Source: SAR116 cluster bacterium AG-390-L20 (GTDB taxonomy: Bacteria; Pseudomonadota; Alphaproteobacteria; Puniceispirillales; Marisalimonadaceae). From it: a stretch of DNA of 64,000 nucleotides. Below the pieces are notes generated by a model. It did not search any database. It was not told the origin of the DNA and was given only the letters and a program-made list of their open reading frames with translations. Positions 27,675-36,837 of this stretch are shown here, piece after piece (position 1 is the first letter of the stretch; every line of letters begins with the position of its first letter). The stretch spans positions 124,001-188,000 of the forward strand of contig QCHB01000004.1 of NCBI GenBank assembly GCA_003278095.1. Direction: 5' to 3'. The position numbers were made by a program, and so were the translations under genes.

Positions 27675-30467
27675 TTAAAAATGTGCTGATAAGGTATTCT
27701 GATTTTTTTCCACCGGTGGAGCAAATTTAGTTAGGTCAATTCCTTCTACAGCAATTTTATACTCTTCTATTGTAGGTGTTCTTCCTAATATTGCAGAAAG
27801 AACTACAACTGGGGTAGAAGCAAGTAATGATTCACCTTTTTTTTCTTCAGTGTCTTCTACTACCCTACCTTGAAACAATCTTGTTGAAGTTGCCAAAACC
27901 GTATCCCCTTTTGCAGCTTTTTCTTGGTTTCCCATACAAAGGTTACACCCAGGTCTTTCAAGATAAAGAATATTATCATATTCTAGACGTGCTGAATTTT
28001 TTGGATTTTTATCATCAAACTCAAAGCCAGAGTATTTTTGCAAGATACTCCAGTCACCTTCTTCTTTAAGTTCATCTATTATATTATAGGTTGGTGCCGC
28101 TACAACTAGAGGAGCCTTAAAATTCACTTTACCTGACGATCTTTCAAGATTACGTAACATTTGTGCAACAATTTTTACATCCCCTTTATGAACCATACAC
28201 GAGCCTACAAAGCCAAGATCAACCTTTTTTTCTGCGTTATAATATGAAATTGGTCTTATAGTGTCATGAGTGTACCTCTTAGAGACATCATGATTATTAA
28301 CGTCTGGATCAGCAATCATCGGCTCATCAATTAAGTTAAGATCTACAACAACTTCAGATGAATATTTTGCATTTGCATCAGGTCTTAATGCGGGTTTTTC
28401 CCCTGATTTAATTTGAGAAATTCTTTTTTCTGCAATACCTATTAACTTATGAAGCATTTTGTCTTTATTCTCCATACCCTTATCAACCATTACTTGTATT
28501 CTATCTCTTGCAATTTCTAATGATTTAACAAGTGTATTATCCTCAGAAATACAGATGGATGCTTTGGCCTTCATTTCAGCTGTCCAATCTGTAAAAGTAA
28601 AGGCTTGATCCGCAAGAAGAGTCCCAAGATGTACTTCTATAATTTTTCCTTGAAATACATTATCACCAAATTGTTTAAGCATCTGTGCTTGAGTTGCATG
28701 TACTACATCACGAAAATCCATATGATCACTCATTTTACCTTTAAAGGTAACCTTTACTGATTCAGGTATAGGCATAGTTGCTTCACCAGTTGCCAAGGCA
28801 AGCGCAACTGTTCCGGAGTCAGCACCAAATGCAACACCTTTTGACATTCTGGTATGTGAGTCACCACCAATAATAATTGACCAATCATCAACAGTTATGT
28901 CATTTAAAACTTTGTGAATAACATCAGTCATTGAATGATAAGATTCTTTTGGATCACGTGCTGTAATAAGACCAAATTTATGCATAAATTTCATAAGTCG
29001 GGGCGTGTTTTCTTGAGCTTTAAAATCCCATACAGAAGCAGTATGACATCCTGATTGATAAGCTCCATCAACATTTGGAGAAATTATAGTCGCAGCCATA
29101 GCTTCTAACTCTTGTGAAGTCATTAAACCTGTAGTGTCCTGAGACCCAACAATATTGACTTTTACGCGTACATCAGATCCTGCATGTAACTTGACACCAT
29201 CTTCAACACCTACCGCATTTGCATTAAATATTTTTTCTACAGCAGTGAAACCTTGGCCAGAATTATAAACTTGTTTTGAAGGTGCAAATGCAGATTTTAA
29301 TTCTATATTTAGAGCTTTACAGGCAAAGCTCTGAAGTTTTTTTCCAAATACAATAGCATATGAACCCCCAGCTTTCATGAACTCAAGTTTTTGTGGTGAA
29401 AAAGAGGAAGACATATCTACAAGCTCTTTGTCACCTGTTTCATCATATAGTTTTTGTTTTTTAGTATTGATGGTTAATACTGTCCCAGTATCAACACTGT
29501 ATCTTTGCTCCAGTACTGGATTATCGTCATTATTAATTATTGGATTTCCATCTGTATCAAGCTTTTTAGTCCAATTTTTTAAATCAACTCCTATTCCCCC
29601 AGTAACACCCACTGTTGTTAAAAAAATTGGTGATATACCATTCGTTCCTGCCACTATTGGAGCAATATTTACAAATGGAACATATGGACTAGCTTGAATA
29701 CCTGTCCACAAAGCAACATTGTTAACTCCTGACATCCTTGACGAACCAACACCCATTGTTCCTTTTTCAGAAACTATCATCACACGTTTGTCAGGGTTTT
29801 CCTTTTGCAATCTTCTAATCTCTAATTGTGCTGCTTCTGATATCATACACTTACCATGAAGCTCACGGTCAGATCTTGAATGAGCCTGATTCCCAGGTGA
29901 TAATAAATCGGTTGAAATATCTCCTTCAGCTGCAACATATGTTACAACTTTAATCTCTTCCTCAATTTCTGGAAGCTTAGTAAAAAATTCTGCTTCTGAA
30001 TAACTTTTAATAATATCTTCCGCAATTTTATTACCTTTACTGTAAGCATTCTCTAATCTAGAAGTATCAATCTCATAAAGAAAAACTTGTGTTTTAAGAA
30101 CTTCTGCTGCTTCTAGAGCTACAGATTTATTTTTACCCAAAGCTAAATCAAGAAGTACTTCAATCGATGGGCCGCCTTTCATATGAGATAAAAGTTCAAA
30201 TGCGAACTTTGGTTCAATTTCTTTTACAACAATTTGTTTTGTTATAATTTCTTTCAAAAACTTTGATTTTACTACTGCTGCAGTAGTTGTGCCTGGGATA
30301 GTATTATAAATGAGAAAGTTGAGTGAATCGGTTCTATGAATATTATTTTCGTCTTTTATTTGTGAAATTATTTCTTTTAATAATGTGCCATCTTCTATTG
30401 GCTTTGGCTTTAAACCTTCTTTTTTTCTGTTTTCAATTTCAGATATATAATTCGTATATAAACTCAT
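27675..30467 (-). CDS. acnB: Aconitate hydratase B
   Basis: A 930-residue AcnB interconverting citrate and isocitrate in the TCA cycle. The [4Fe-4S] ligands are C474 (in GCHTAS) and C841/C844 (in GCNLCMG). It has the AcnB-specific N-terminal HEAT-like domain followed by the swivelling domain, rather than the AcnA order. It is somewhat longer than E. coli AcnB (865), with extra residues between domains. It is divergent from fccA across a 192-bp gap. ATG start at 30467. Confidence 0.95.
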   Translation of the reverse strand: MSLYTNYISEIENRKKEGLKPKPIEDGTLLKEIISQIKDENNIHRTDSLNFLIYNTIPGTTTAAVVKSKFLKEIITKQIVVKEIEPKFAFELLSHMKGGPSIEVLLDLALGKNKSVALEAAEVLKTQVFLYEIDTSRLENAYSKGNKIAEDIIKSYSEAEFFTKLPEIEEEIKVVTYVAAEGDISTDLLSPGNQAHSRSDRELHGKCMISEAAQLEIRRLQKENPDKRVMIVSEKGTMGVGSSRMSGVNNVALWTGIQASPYVPFVNIAPIVAGTNGISPIFLTTVGVTGGIGVDLKNWTKKLDTDGNPIINNDDNPVLEQRYSVDTGTVLTINTKKQKLYDETGDKELVDMSSSFSPQKLEFMKAGGSYAIVFGKKLQSFACKALNIELKSAFAPSKQVYNSGQGFTAVEKIFNANAVGVEDGVKLHAGSDVRVKVNIVGSQDTTGLMTSQELEAMAATIISPNVDGAYQSGCHTASVWDFKAQENTPRLMKFMHKFGLITARDPKESYHSMTDVIHKVLNDITVDDWSIIIGGDSHTRMSKGVAFGADSGTVALALATGEATMPIPESVKVTFKGKMSDHMDFRDVVHATQAQMLKQFGDNVFQGKIIEVHLGTLLADQAFTFTDWTAEMKAKASICISEDNTLVKSLEIARDRIQVMVDKGMENKDKMLHKLIGIAEKRISQIKSGEKPALRPDANAKYSSEVVVDLNLIDEPMIADPDVNNHDVSKRYTHDTIRPISYYNAEKKVDLGFVGSCMVHKGDVKIVAQMLRNLERSSGKVNFKAPLVVAAPTYNIIDELKEEGDWSILQKYSGFEFDDKNPKNSARLEYDNILYLERPGCNLCMGNQEKAAKGDTVLATSTRLFQGRVVEDTEEKKGESLLASTPVVVLSAILGRTPTIEEYKIAVEGIDLTKFAPPVEKNQNTLSAHF

Positions 30468-30659
30468 AACTAACCTTACAATTTTTCAAAGATAATAAGT
30501 TATAATTTAAATTGAAAATAGACATATAACAATGAAAATTTTCCCTAGAAAAATTATTCCTTGATAAATAAATAAAATAATAAATAATTATTAATTATGA
30601 AAATAGTTTAACAATGGCTAAATGGTAAATTTTATCTACTTTTAAACCTGGGGGAGGTT
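30468..30659. promoter_or_regulatory. Divergent promoter region between acnB and fccA
   Basis: A gap of 192 bp, very AT-rich, that must hold the promoters for both acnB (leftward) and the fccAB pair (rightward). I see AT-rich runs and a short self-complementary AATAATTATT near 30590, but no convincing -35/-10 pair. The G-run GGGGGAGG just before fccA ends only two bases from its ATG. Confidence 0.45.
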
Positions 30660-30980
30660 ATGAAGTCCAAATTTGTTTTTTTTTCCATCATTATTTTGCT
30701 TTTGTTCTCAAACAAGATATTAGCTGACGATAAAGCTCTAGCTGGGGCTGATTTCGAATATGGTCAACATTTATCTGGAGAATGTGTTACTTGCCACAAT
30801 TCAACCGGTTTAGGTCAAGGTATACCAAAAATAACCGGAATGAAGACTGCAGTTTTTATAAAAAAAATTTTAGCATATAAAACAAAAGAAAAAGATAACG
30901 CTGTTATGCAAATGGTTGCTGACAGACTTGGTGAAGAAGAAATTAACTCACTTGCACTTTATTTAAGCAAAACTAAATAA
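30660..30980 (+). CDS. fccA: Monohaem cytochrome c, sulfide dehydrogenase cytochrome subunit (FccA/SoxE-like)
   Basis: A 106-residue secreted c-type cytochrome: signal peptide to about residue 22, one haem site CVTCH (C42, C45, H46), and a c553-like C-terminus with MQMVADRLGEEEINSLALYL. It is next to fccB and fits the cytochrome partner that takes electrons from the flavoprotein. Allochromatium FccA binds two haems; only one site is present here. The Shine-Dalgarno GGAGG lies just two bases before the ATG, unusually close. A SoxX identity was considered and not favoured, because the tail is of FccA type. Confidence 0.75.
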   Translation: MKSKFVFFSIIILLLFSNKILADDKALAGADFEYGQHLSGECVTCHNSTGLGQGIPKITGMKTAVFIKKILAYKTKEKDNAVMQMVADRLGEEEINSLALYLSKTK

Positions 30981-31049
30981 AAATAAAATTTTACTTAAAT
31001 TTAAAAGTTGTTAACATTTAACAAGTTATTAATTTTGGAGGAGGATTAA

Positions 31050-32315
31050 ATGGCCAAAATAACAAGACGTTCCTTTGTTGGTATTATGGCTGCATCAACA
31101 ACGGCACTTTCAATGCCTTCGATAGCTTTTGGAGCTCTACCAAGAGTTGTTGTTATTGGAGGAGGAGCAGGTGGAGCTACTGCTGCAAAATATATTGCAA
31201 AAGACTCTAAAGGAGCGGTAGACGTTACTTTAGTCGAAGCTTCAAAAAGATATTATACTTGTTTCTTTTCAAACCTATACTTAGGTGATTTCAGAAACTA
31301 TGGGTCAATAGGTCACAACTATTATGGGCTTGCAGTGAACCATGGAGTAAATATGGTCCATGAATGGGCATCATCAGTAAATAGCGCCGAAAAGAAAGTA
31401 TATCTTGGGTCTGGAGCCACTGTTTCTTATGACAAACTTGTTATATCTCCAGGTATTGATTTAAAATTTAATAGTGTAAATGGATATTCTCCAGAAGCAC
31501 AATCTATAATGCCTCATGCATGGAAGTCTGGAACACAAGTTCAACTGCTTAAGAATCAGGTTAAAGGTATGAAAAAAGGTGGTACATTCGTAATGGTCCC
31601 TCCACCAAATCCATATCGCTGTCCTCCTGGACCTTATGAAAGAATTTCTATGATTGCTCACCAATTTAAAAAGACTAATCCTACTGCTAAAATTGTTGTT
31701 CTTGATCCTAAGAATAAATTTTCTAAGCAAGGTCTTTTTATGGAAGGATGGCAAAAACATTATCCAGGAATGATTGAATGGATTAGTGCTGATACCCATG
31801 GTGGAATTAAAAAAATTAATACTTCAACTATGGAATTTGAAACTGATTTAGATACTTTCAAAGCTGATGCTGCAAGCGTTATTCCCGCTCAACAAGCAGG
31901 ACGAATTGCTATGAATGCCGGTGTTAATAAAGGAGATTGGTGTCCAATAGTTCCTGCATCAATGCAATCTCAAGCTGATGAAAATATCTATGTTTTAGGT
32001 GATGCATCAATCGCAAAATCTATGCCTAAGTCAGGGTTTTCAGCAAACAGTCAAGCTAAGGTTGCTGCAAATCATATAAGAGGTAGTTTAACTGGAAGTA
32101 AAGTATTTACACCTCGTTTTGCAAATACTTGCTGGTCTTTAGTAGCGACTAATGATGGTATAAAAGTTGGTGCCAATTATGACGCTAAACCTGACAAAAT
32201 AAATAAGACTAGTGGTTTTATTTCTAAAACAGGTGAAGATAGCAATTTAAGAAAAGCTACCTACGAAGAGTCAATTGGGTGGTATTCTGGTATTACATCA
32301 GACATGTTCTCATAA
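31050..32315 (+). CDS. fccB: Flavocytochrome c sulfide dehydrogenase, flavoprotein subunit (FccB/SoxF-like)
   Basis: A 421-residue FAD-dependent sulfide dehydrogenase with an N-terminal twin-arginine signal (TRRSFVGIMAAS) for folded export. The FAD-binding motif VVIGGGAGGATAAK starts near residue 34. The two redox-active cysteines expected of FccB are present, C191 in PYRCPPGPYE and C361 in NTCWSLV. It oxidises sulfide to sulfur or polysulfide in the periplasm and passes electrons to the haem subunit. A strong GGAGGAGG ribosome-binding site lies five bases before the ATG. It converges on soxB with a hairpin between. Confidence 0.92.
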   Translation: MAKITRRSFVGIMAASTTALSMPSIAFGALPRVVVIGGGAGGATAAKYIAKDSKGAVDVTLVEASKRYYTCFFSNLYLGDFRNYGSIGHNYYGLAVNHGVNMVHEWASSVNSAEKKVYLGSGATVSYDKLVISPGIDLKFNSVNGYSPEAQSIMPHAWKSGTQVQLLKNQVKGMKKGGTFVMVPPPNPYRCPPGPYERISMIAHQFKKTNPTAKIVVLDPKNKFSKQGLFMEGWQKHYPGMIEWISADTHGGIKKINTSTMEFETDLDTFKADAASVIPAQQAGRIAMNAGVNKGDWCPIVPASMQSQADENIYVLGDASIAKSMPKSGFSANSQAKVAANHIRGSLTGSKVFTPRFANTCWSLVATNDGIKVGANYDAKPDKINKTSGFISKTGEDSNLRKATYEESIGWYSGITSDMFS

Positions 32316-32327
32316 TAAAATAATAAT

Positions 32328-32358
32328 AAGAAGGTAACCACATATTGGTTGCCTTCTT
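32328..32358 (-). terminator. Hairpin terminator between convergent fccB and soxB
   Basis: Arms AAGAAGGTAACCA (32328-32340) and TGGTTGCCTTCTT (32346-32358) pair over 13 positions, the only non-Watson-Crick position being one G-U/T-G wobble, with a 5-base loop. It begins three bases past the soxB stop codon. On the minus strand it is followed by a T-rich tract (TTATTATTATTTTATT), so it should terminate the sox operon. On the plus strand the tail is weaker, but the same hairpin can block read-through from fccB. Confidence 0.82.
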
Positions 32359-32361
32359 AAA

Positions 32362-34050
32362 TTACATACCCACTATTTTAACAGCTTCTAAATTATTATT
32401 TTTTATAATTTTCTTTTCTGAAATATAATTTTCTAGCAAATTATATATTGGAGGTCCTTTAACATTTTGGTTAACTGAACCCCAACCACCTACTACATAG
32501 TTTTTATTTGATTCAAGAGGTTTGTCAGATGATATAATCCTTAAATTACTAATTCTGTTTCCCATCTTATTTTTGGGGCGACATGTATAAGTTAAGCCAC
32601 CTACTCTAACCATGTCACCACCTTGTTGAAAAAAAGGATCAGGGTTGAAGATATTATCACAAACATCTTCAAGTATTTCTTTAATCATTTTACCCGTCAT
32701 TTCAATTCTGTAAACTTCAGGATAATTCATTGATGTTTGTGAGTAAATATCATCAATTGTTATTTTTTGTCCTGGCAATAAAGTTGTACCCCATCTAAAA
32801 CCAGGACTTAAAGATATTTCTGTATCTCTTTCTCTAATGATGGTGTCGCAAATAACATCATCCCAACTGCCATTAAAATTACCTCTCCTGTAAAGTAGGG
32901 TTTCAGTTTCACCTATAACCCTATTACACTCGCTTTGATATGGAGCTCTTATTTTATTAATGAGCTTTGTCATGTCGGGATCAGGTGGGATAATATCTGA
33001 AAAAACAGGAATTAAATTAGAACTTGTATCTACAACTTTTCCATTTTTTACTTTAAGATCTATCCTTCCTAAATATTTACCGTGTGAGCCAGATGACAAT
33101 AGAAGTGTGTCTTTAATTCTTATACCCTTAGGGATAGCATCATGAGTATGACCAGTTAAAATTACGTCAATACCGTCAATCATAGAGGCTAACTTTTGAT
33201 CAACATCAAAACCATTATGAGATAAAAGAACTACAATTTCTGCACCTTGTTTTTTAGCCTTATTTACATTTTTCTGAAGAACTTCTGGTCTAATGCCAAA
33301 AGACCAACCATTCACCATATAACTGGGATTTGCGATAGGAGTATATGGAAAATGCTGTCCAATAACTGCTATACTTACTCCTCCTTTTTCAAAAAAGGCT
33401 GTACTTTCGAAAACAGGCTCGTCCCATTCAGTATCAAAAACATTACCACCTAGGAATGGATAGCCCAATTTATCAATTAATTCTTTTAAGCGATCTTGCC
33501 CAAATGTAAACTCCCAATGACCAACCATAGCTTCAGTTCGTAATGCTCTCATCACTTCAACCATGTCAGCGCCTTGAGTTTGAAGCGAAGTGTAGGATCC
33601 CTGCCATGTATCACCTCCATCCAGAAGAAGCACTTTATCATCTCCTCTTTCAGAGCGAATTGCTTTTATCAAAGTTGTTGTATGATCTAGGCCACCTAAC
33701 TTACCATATTCCATTGCCAATGGAACATAATCAACCATAGTGTGAGCATAAGCTAATGGTGTATTTGGCAATATATCAAAGTGTTTTAGAAATGCTTCTC
33801 CAATTAAATGAGGCGGTATTCCTTCAAATTTACCAACACCAAAGTTTTCAGATGGTGGTCGAAAATATACGGGTTTTAATTGACCATGCATATCAGTTAA
33901 ATGTAGGAGTGTAACCTGTCCTTTTGAGTCAAAATCTAACAGATCTTCAGTTTTGAGTTTTTGCTTTGCTGCTACAGCATTCCAAGATTTTGTAGCTAAT
34001 AGCATTGCTGAAACTGATGCTAATTGGATAAATTCACGCCTAGAACGCAT
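32362..34050 (-). CDS. soxB: Thiosulfohydrolase SoxB
   Basis: A 562-residue periplasmic metallophosphoesterase-fold enzyme that releases sulfate from SoxY-bound thiosulfonate. A twin-arginine signal (RSRREFIQLAS) heads the protein. Metal-site motifs are in order: LTDMHGQL near residue 51, LDGGDTWQGS near 144, GHWEFTFG near 175 (the SoxB-specific variant of GNHE), LLSHNGFD near 278, and LTGHTHDA near 300. It is the last gene of the soxSYZCDB run. ATG start at 34050. Confidence 0.95.
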   Translation of the reverse strand: MRSRREFIQLASVSAMLLATKSWNAVAAKQKLKTEDLLDFDSKGQVTLLHLTDMHGQLKPVYFRPPSENFGVGKFEGIPPHLIGEAFLKHFDILPNTPLAYAHTMVDYVPLAMEYGKLGGLDHTTTLIKAIRSERGDDKVLLLDGGDTWQGSYTSLQTQGADMVEVMRALRTEAMVGHWEFTFGQDRLKELIDKLGYPFLGGNVFDTEWDEPVFESTAFFEKGGVSIAVIGQHFPYTPIANPSYMVNGWSFGIRPEVLQKNVNKAKKQGAEIVVLLSHNGFDVDQKLASMIDGIDVILTGHTHDAIPKGIRIKDTLLLSSGSHGKYLGRIDLKVKNGKVVDTSSNLIPVFSDIIPPDPDMTKLINKIRAPYQSECNRVIGETETLLYRRGNFNGSWDDVICDTIIRERDTEISLSPGFRWGTTLLPGQKITIDDIYSQTSMNYPEVYRIEMTGKMIKEILEDVCDNIFNPDPFFQQGGDMVRVGGLTYTCRPKNKMGNRISNLRIISSDKPLESNKNYVVGGWGSVNQNVKGPPIYNLLENYISEKKIIKNNNLEAVKIVGM

Positions 34051-34065
34051 TAATTAACCTTAAAC

Positions 34066-34710
34066 TTATGATTTTTCTTCTTCTGGTGTAACGTCTATAT
34101 CTCTAGCTTTTCCAATGATCTTAGTTGGCACTTTACAATTTTCCATGCATGGTTTTCCATCAGTGTTAGCAATGTCTGGTCTTGGATCAGGTAGTAAAAA
34201 GCCTTTTTGGTTTGGCATTTTTATTTTTCCAATATTTTTTTCCGACAAAACAAAATCTTCTTCTATGATCTCGTTCATATAAAGAAGATAAGCAACTATC
34301 TGATATGTTTCATCATGCGTTAGTGATTGCGCAACACCAAAAGGCATTGCGCGATAAATATAATCATACATTGTTGATGCATAAGGCCAGTAACTTCCAG
34401 TAGTTTTTACAGGATCGTGAGTATCAAGACTACCTTCACCACCAACTAACTCTGGCCATCTATCAACACCTTCACCAAAATCCCCATGACAGGCAGCACA
34501 CTGTTCTGCATAAACTTCTTCACCCTTAATTGCATCTCCACTTCCTTTTGGAGCACCCATACCATCAGGTCTAACATCAATGTTCCATCCAGCAATTTCA
34601 GTTTTGGTTGCTATTTTTCCTAAATTAAATTTTCTATCATCAGCATTTACAAAACTTGATAAAAAAATAAAAAAAGAAAATAATATTGAGTGCTTAACCA
34701 AGTCGAACAT
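34066..34710 (-). CDS. soxD: SoxD-like monohaem cytochrome c of sulfane dehydrogenase
   Basis: A 214-residue secreted cytochrome with one haem site CAACH near residue 55. The family-specific GFLLPDPRPDIAN segment and a Cys-rich end (CMENCK) follow. It should be the electron-accepting partner of SoxC. Characterised SoxD proteins of Paracoccus are near 380 residues with two haems, so this is a short one-haem form. The ATG at 34710 has AAGG upstream with good spacing and is preferred over the ATG at 34725. The gene overlaps soxC by 17 bp. Confidence 0.85.
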   Translation of the reverse strand: MFDLVKHSILFSFFIFLSSFVNADDRKFNLGKIATKTEIAGWNIDVRPDGMGAPKGSGDAIKGEEVYAEQCAACHGDFGEGVDRWPELVGGEGSLDTHDPVKTTGSYWPYASTMYDYIYRAMPFGVAQSLTHDETYQIVAYLLYMNEIIEEDFVLSEKNIGKIKMPNQKGFLLPDPRPDIANTDGKPCMENCKVPTKIIGKARDIDVTPEEEKS

Positions 34711-35971
34711 TATCAACCTTACCATCAGAATTTACCAGCCATGTTGCAATAGAATTATTATGGTAAATTGAGTTAACGCCTCTAATTTTTTGAAGCTCTT
34801 GGATAGTTGGTTGAACATAATTTGTTTCATCAATAGCTCTAGATTGTATAAGTAGCTCTTCTCCGTTCCATTCAAAAGGAAAGGTAAAACGAGCTACACT
34901 TTTGCTCAATACAGGGTCATGTAGTTTTGCAGTTTTCCAATTTTTTCCACCATCCAAAGAAACATCAACTCGTGAAATTTTACCTCTACCTGACCAAGCA
35001 AGGCCTCTTAATTGATGAACACCTTTATTCAAAATTGGTTTTTCAGGACTAGGAGAAGTAACTACAGATTTAGCATCCATAACCCAAGTAAACATTCGTG
35101 CGTTTCCTTCAGGTAACAAATCAGTATATTTTGAAGTTTCTTCACGTGTCATATAAGGCATATCTCCAAACTCAAGCCTTCTTAACCACTTCACCCACAT
35201 ATTACCTTCCCAGCCTGGTACAACAAGCCTAGCTGGATAACCTTGTTCTGATCTCAAAGCTTCTCCATTCATTGCCCAAGCTATCATGCAGTCATCAAGT
35301 AATTTTTCAATTGGTATAGACCTTGTCATACCAGAAGAATCACTCCCTTCAGCTAAAACCCACTTCGCTTTTGGCTTTAAACCAGTCTCTTGAATTAAAT
35401 CTGATAATTTAACCCCAGTGTATTGGACATTGTGAACCATACCAAAAGTATATTGACATCCATTTAACTGAGAGCCTTTCCATTCCATACCACCATTAGC
35501 AGCACACTCTAAAAAGTAAAATTTATTTGTTTGTGGAAATCTTTTAAGATCTTCCAAAGTGAAAATCATTTCTCTATCAACTAAACCATTAATCATGAGA
35601 CGATAATCTTTAGGATTTATTATTGATACGCCTCCATGATGCCTTTCAAAACACAACCCATTAGGAGTAACTATACCCTCTAAATCTTGAATAGGAGTAA
35701 AATTTACTGAAGACTGACTACTTGCAGTTAACCATTCTACATTTCTACGGATGACATTTTCTTCAAACTGTGATGGCATTCCATAAGGATTAACATCCAC
35801 ACCGTCTCCAAGCTCACCAGTCCACTCAGGCACATTAGGTGGTAAGTTCTTAGAGGAAACTTGTTTAGCAAAAACTGAATTGGATGCCGCCGCCATGGCA
35901 CCTAAAGAGGCTGAACCAACTAAGAGTTCTCTTCTATTTAGTTTTAAACTTTGTTTTTTATCTTTCTTCAA
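34694..35971 (-). CDS. soxC: SoxC sulfane dehydrogenase, molybdenum subunit
   Basis: A 425-residue molybdopterin protein of the sulfite-oxidase fold. A twin-arginine signal (NRRELLVGSASLG) lies near residue 13. The Mo-ligand cysteine is in FLECAANGG near 150, and a C-terminal dimerisation domain has VSLDGGKNW. With SoxD it removes six electrons from the sulfane sulfur on SoxY, so that thiosulfate goes fully to sulfate without sulfur globules. Start is TTG at 35971 with AGGT upstream; no other in-frame start precedes the Tat signal. Confidence 0.94.
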   Translation of the reverse strand: MKKDKKQSLKLNRRELLVGSASLGAMAAASNSVFAKQVSSKNLPPNVPEWTGELGDGVDVNPYGMPSQFEENVIRRNVEWLTASSQSSVNFTPIQDLEGIVTPNGLCFERHHGGVSIINPKDYRLMINGLVDREMIFTLEDLKRFPQTNKFYFLECAANGGMEWKGSQLNGCQYTFGMVHNVQYTGVKLSDLIQETGLKPKAKWVLAEGSDSSGMTRSIPIEKLLDDCMIAWAMNGEALRSEQGYPARLVVPGWEGNMWVKWLRRLEFGDMPYMTREETSKYTDLLPEGNARMFTWVMDAKSVVTSPSPEKPILNKGVHQLRGLAWSGRGKISRVDVSLDGGKNWKTAKLHDPVLSKSVARFTFPFEWNGEELLIQSRAIDETNYVQPTIQELQKIRGVNSIYHNNSIATWLVNSDGKVDNVRLG

Positions 35972-35986
35972 AGTAATACCTAAAAG

Positions 35987-36313
35987 TTACGATACGGTCA
36001 TTTTTCTGGACATATTATATTTATCTCCATTATCATCTGTCCATTCAAAATCGAAAGTTCCAGTTTTTTTTGCTTTAAATGGAAATGCTATGTAAGGATT
36101 AGTAGAAATTGATGGCTCTAAATCCATACCAAAAACTTGCTTTCCATTAAATTTTACTAAAAATTTATTAATAATTCTTTTTGGAATTTTTTTTCCATCT
36201 TTGTCCTTCATTCGACCACTATGCATTGGGTGCCTAATAAGTGTTTTAATTTCAATTATTTCATCAACTGAAGCTGTTTTAGGAACTTTTCCTCTTGGTT
36301 TTATTTTTGACAT
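35987..36313 (-). CDS. soxZ: Sulfur-carrier complex subunit SoxZ
   Basis: A 108-residue SoxZ, the scaffold partner of SoxY, with an immunoglobulin-like sheet and no signal of its own (it is exported with SoxY). The family segments LIRHPMHSG near residue 26 and AFPFKAKKTG near 80 are clear. ATG at 36313 is preferred because GGGAGG lies six bases before it; a GTG one codon earlier would be too close. It lies 12 bp downstream of soxY. Confidence 0.95.
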   Translation of the reverse strand: MSKIKPRGKVPKTASVDEIIEIKTLIRHPMHSGRMKDKDGKKIPKRIINKFLVKFNGKQVFGMDLEPSISTNPYIAFPFKAKKTGTFDFEWTDDNGDKYNMSRKMTVS

Positions 36314-36328
36314 CACAAGCCTCCCTTC

Positions 36329-36793
36329 TTAACCACCACAACCACCAATAGTAACTTTTACTTTTGATTTTGTCATGGCAAAATTACCGTTATTATATTC
36401 TGCTAATAAGTAAATATTTTGAGTTTTAGATAATCTCATTCTTGTTGTAGCGGAGCACGCTCCCATATCTGTTGTAAAAGAAAATTTAGCTACATTTGGT
36501 GCGGGATTTCCGTCAGCTAAGATATAAACAGTTTTAACGAAATCTTCTTCTGTCATTGGACTTTCAATATCAAAACTTACTTTGACCTGATTTCCATTCT
36601 CTGCAATTTCTGGAACATCAAGGAAAAGATCAACTTCTTCAACTTTAGCATTTTTACTTATTTCTTTAATTTTATTTAGAGCTAAGTTAGGTTTAGAAAG
36701 TGCATATTTTGAAAATAATACTGAGCCGGTAGTTCCTCCCAATAAATACAGAACATTTCTTCTAGATATTATTTTCATCTTAATTTGCTTCAT
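36329..36793 (-). CDS. soxY: Sulfur-carrier protein SoxY
   Basis: A 154-residue SoxY. A twin-arginine signal (ISRRNVLYLLGG) exports the SoxYZ complex. The protein ends in IGGCGG, the swinging arm whose cysteine carries sulfur intermediates between SoxXA, SoxB and SoxCD. ATG at 36793 has GGAG upstream with six-base spacing and is preferred over a TTG at 36805. It sits between soxS and soxZ. Confidence 0.95.
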   Translation of the reverse strand: MKQIKMKIISRRNVLYLLGGTTGSVLFSKYALSKPNLALNKIKEISKNAKVEEVDLFLDVPEIAENGNQVKVSFDIESPMTEEDFVKTVYILADGNPAPNVAKFSFTTDMGACSATTRMRLSKTQNIYLLAEYNNGNFAMTKSKVKVTIGGCGG

Positions 36794-36837
36794 TAATATC
36801 TCCAATTAATATTTAATCTATTAATTTGTTAATTGTA

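Noticed and set aside
30660-30980. Reading the small cytochrome as SoxX
   Set aside because: Its C-terminal MVADRLGEEEINSLALYL pattern and adjacency to fccB fit the FccA/c553 type; SoxX-type features are not visible.
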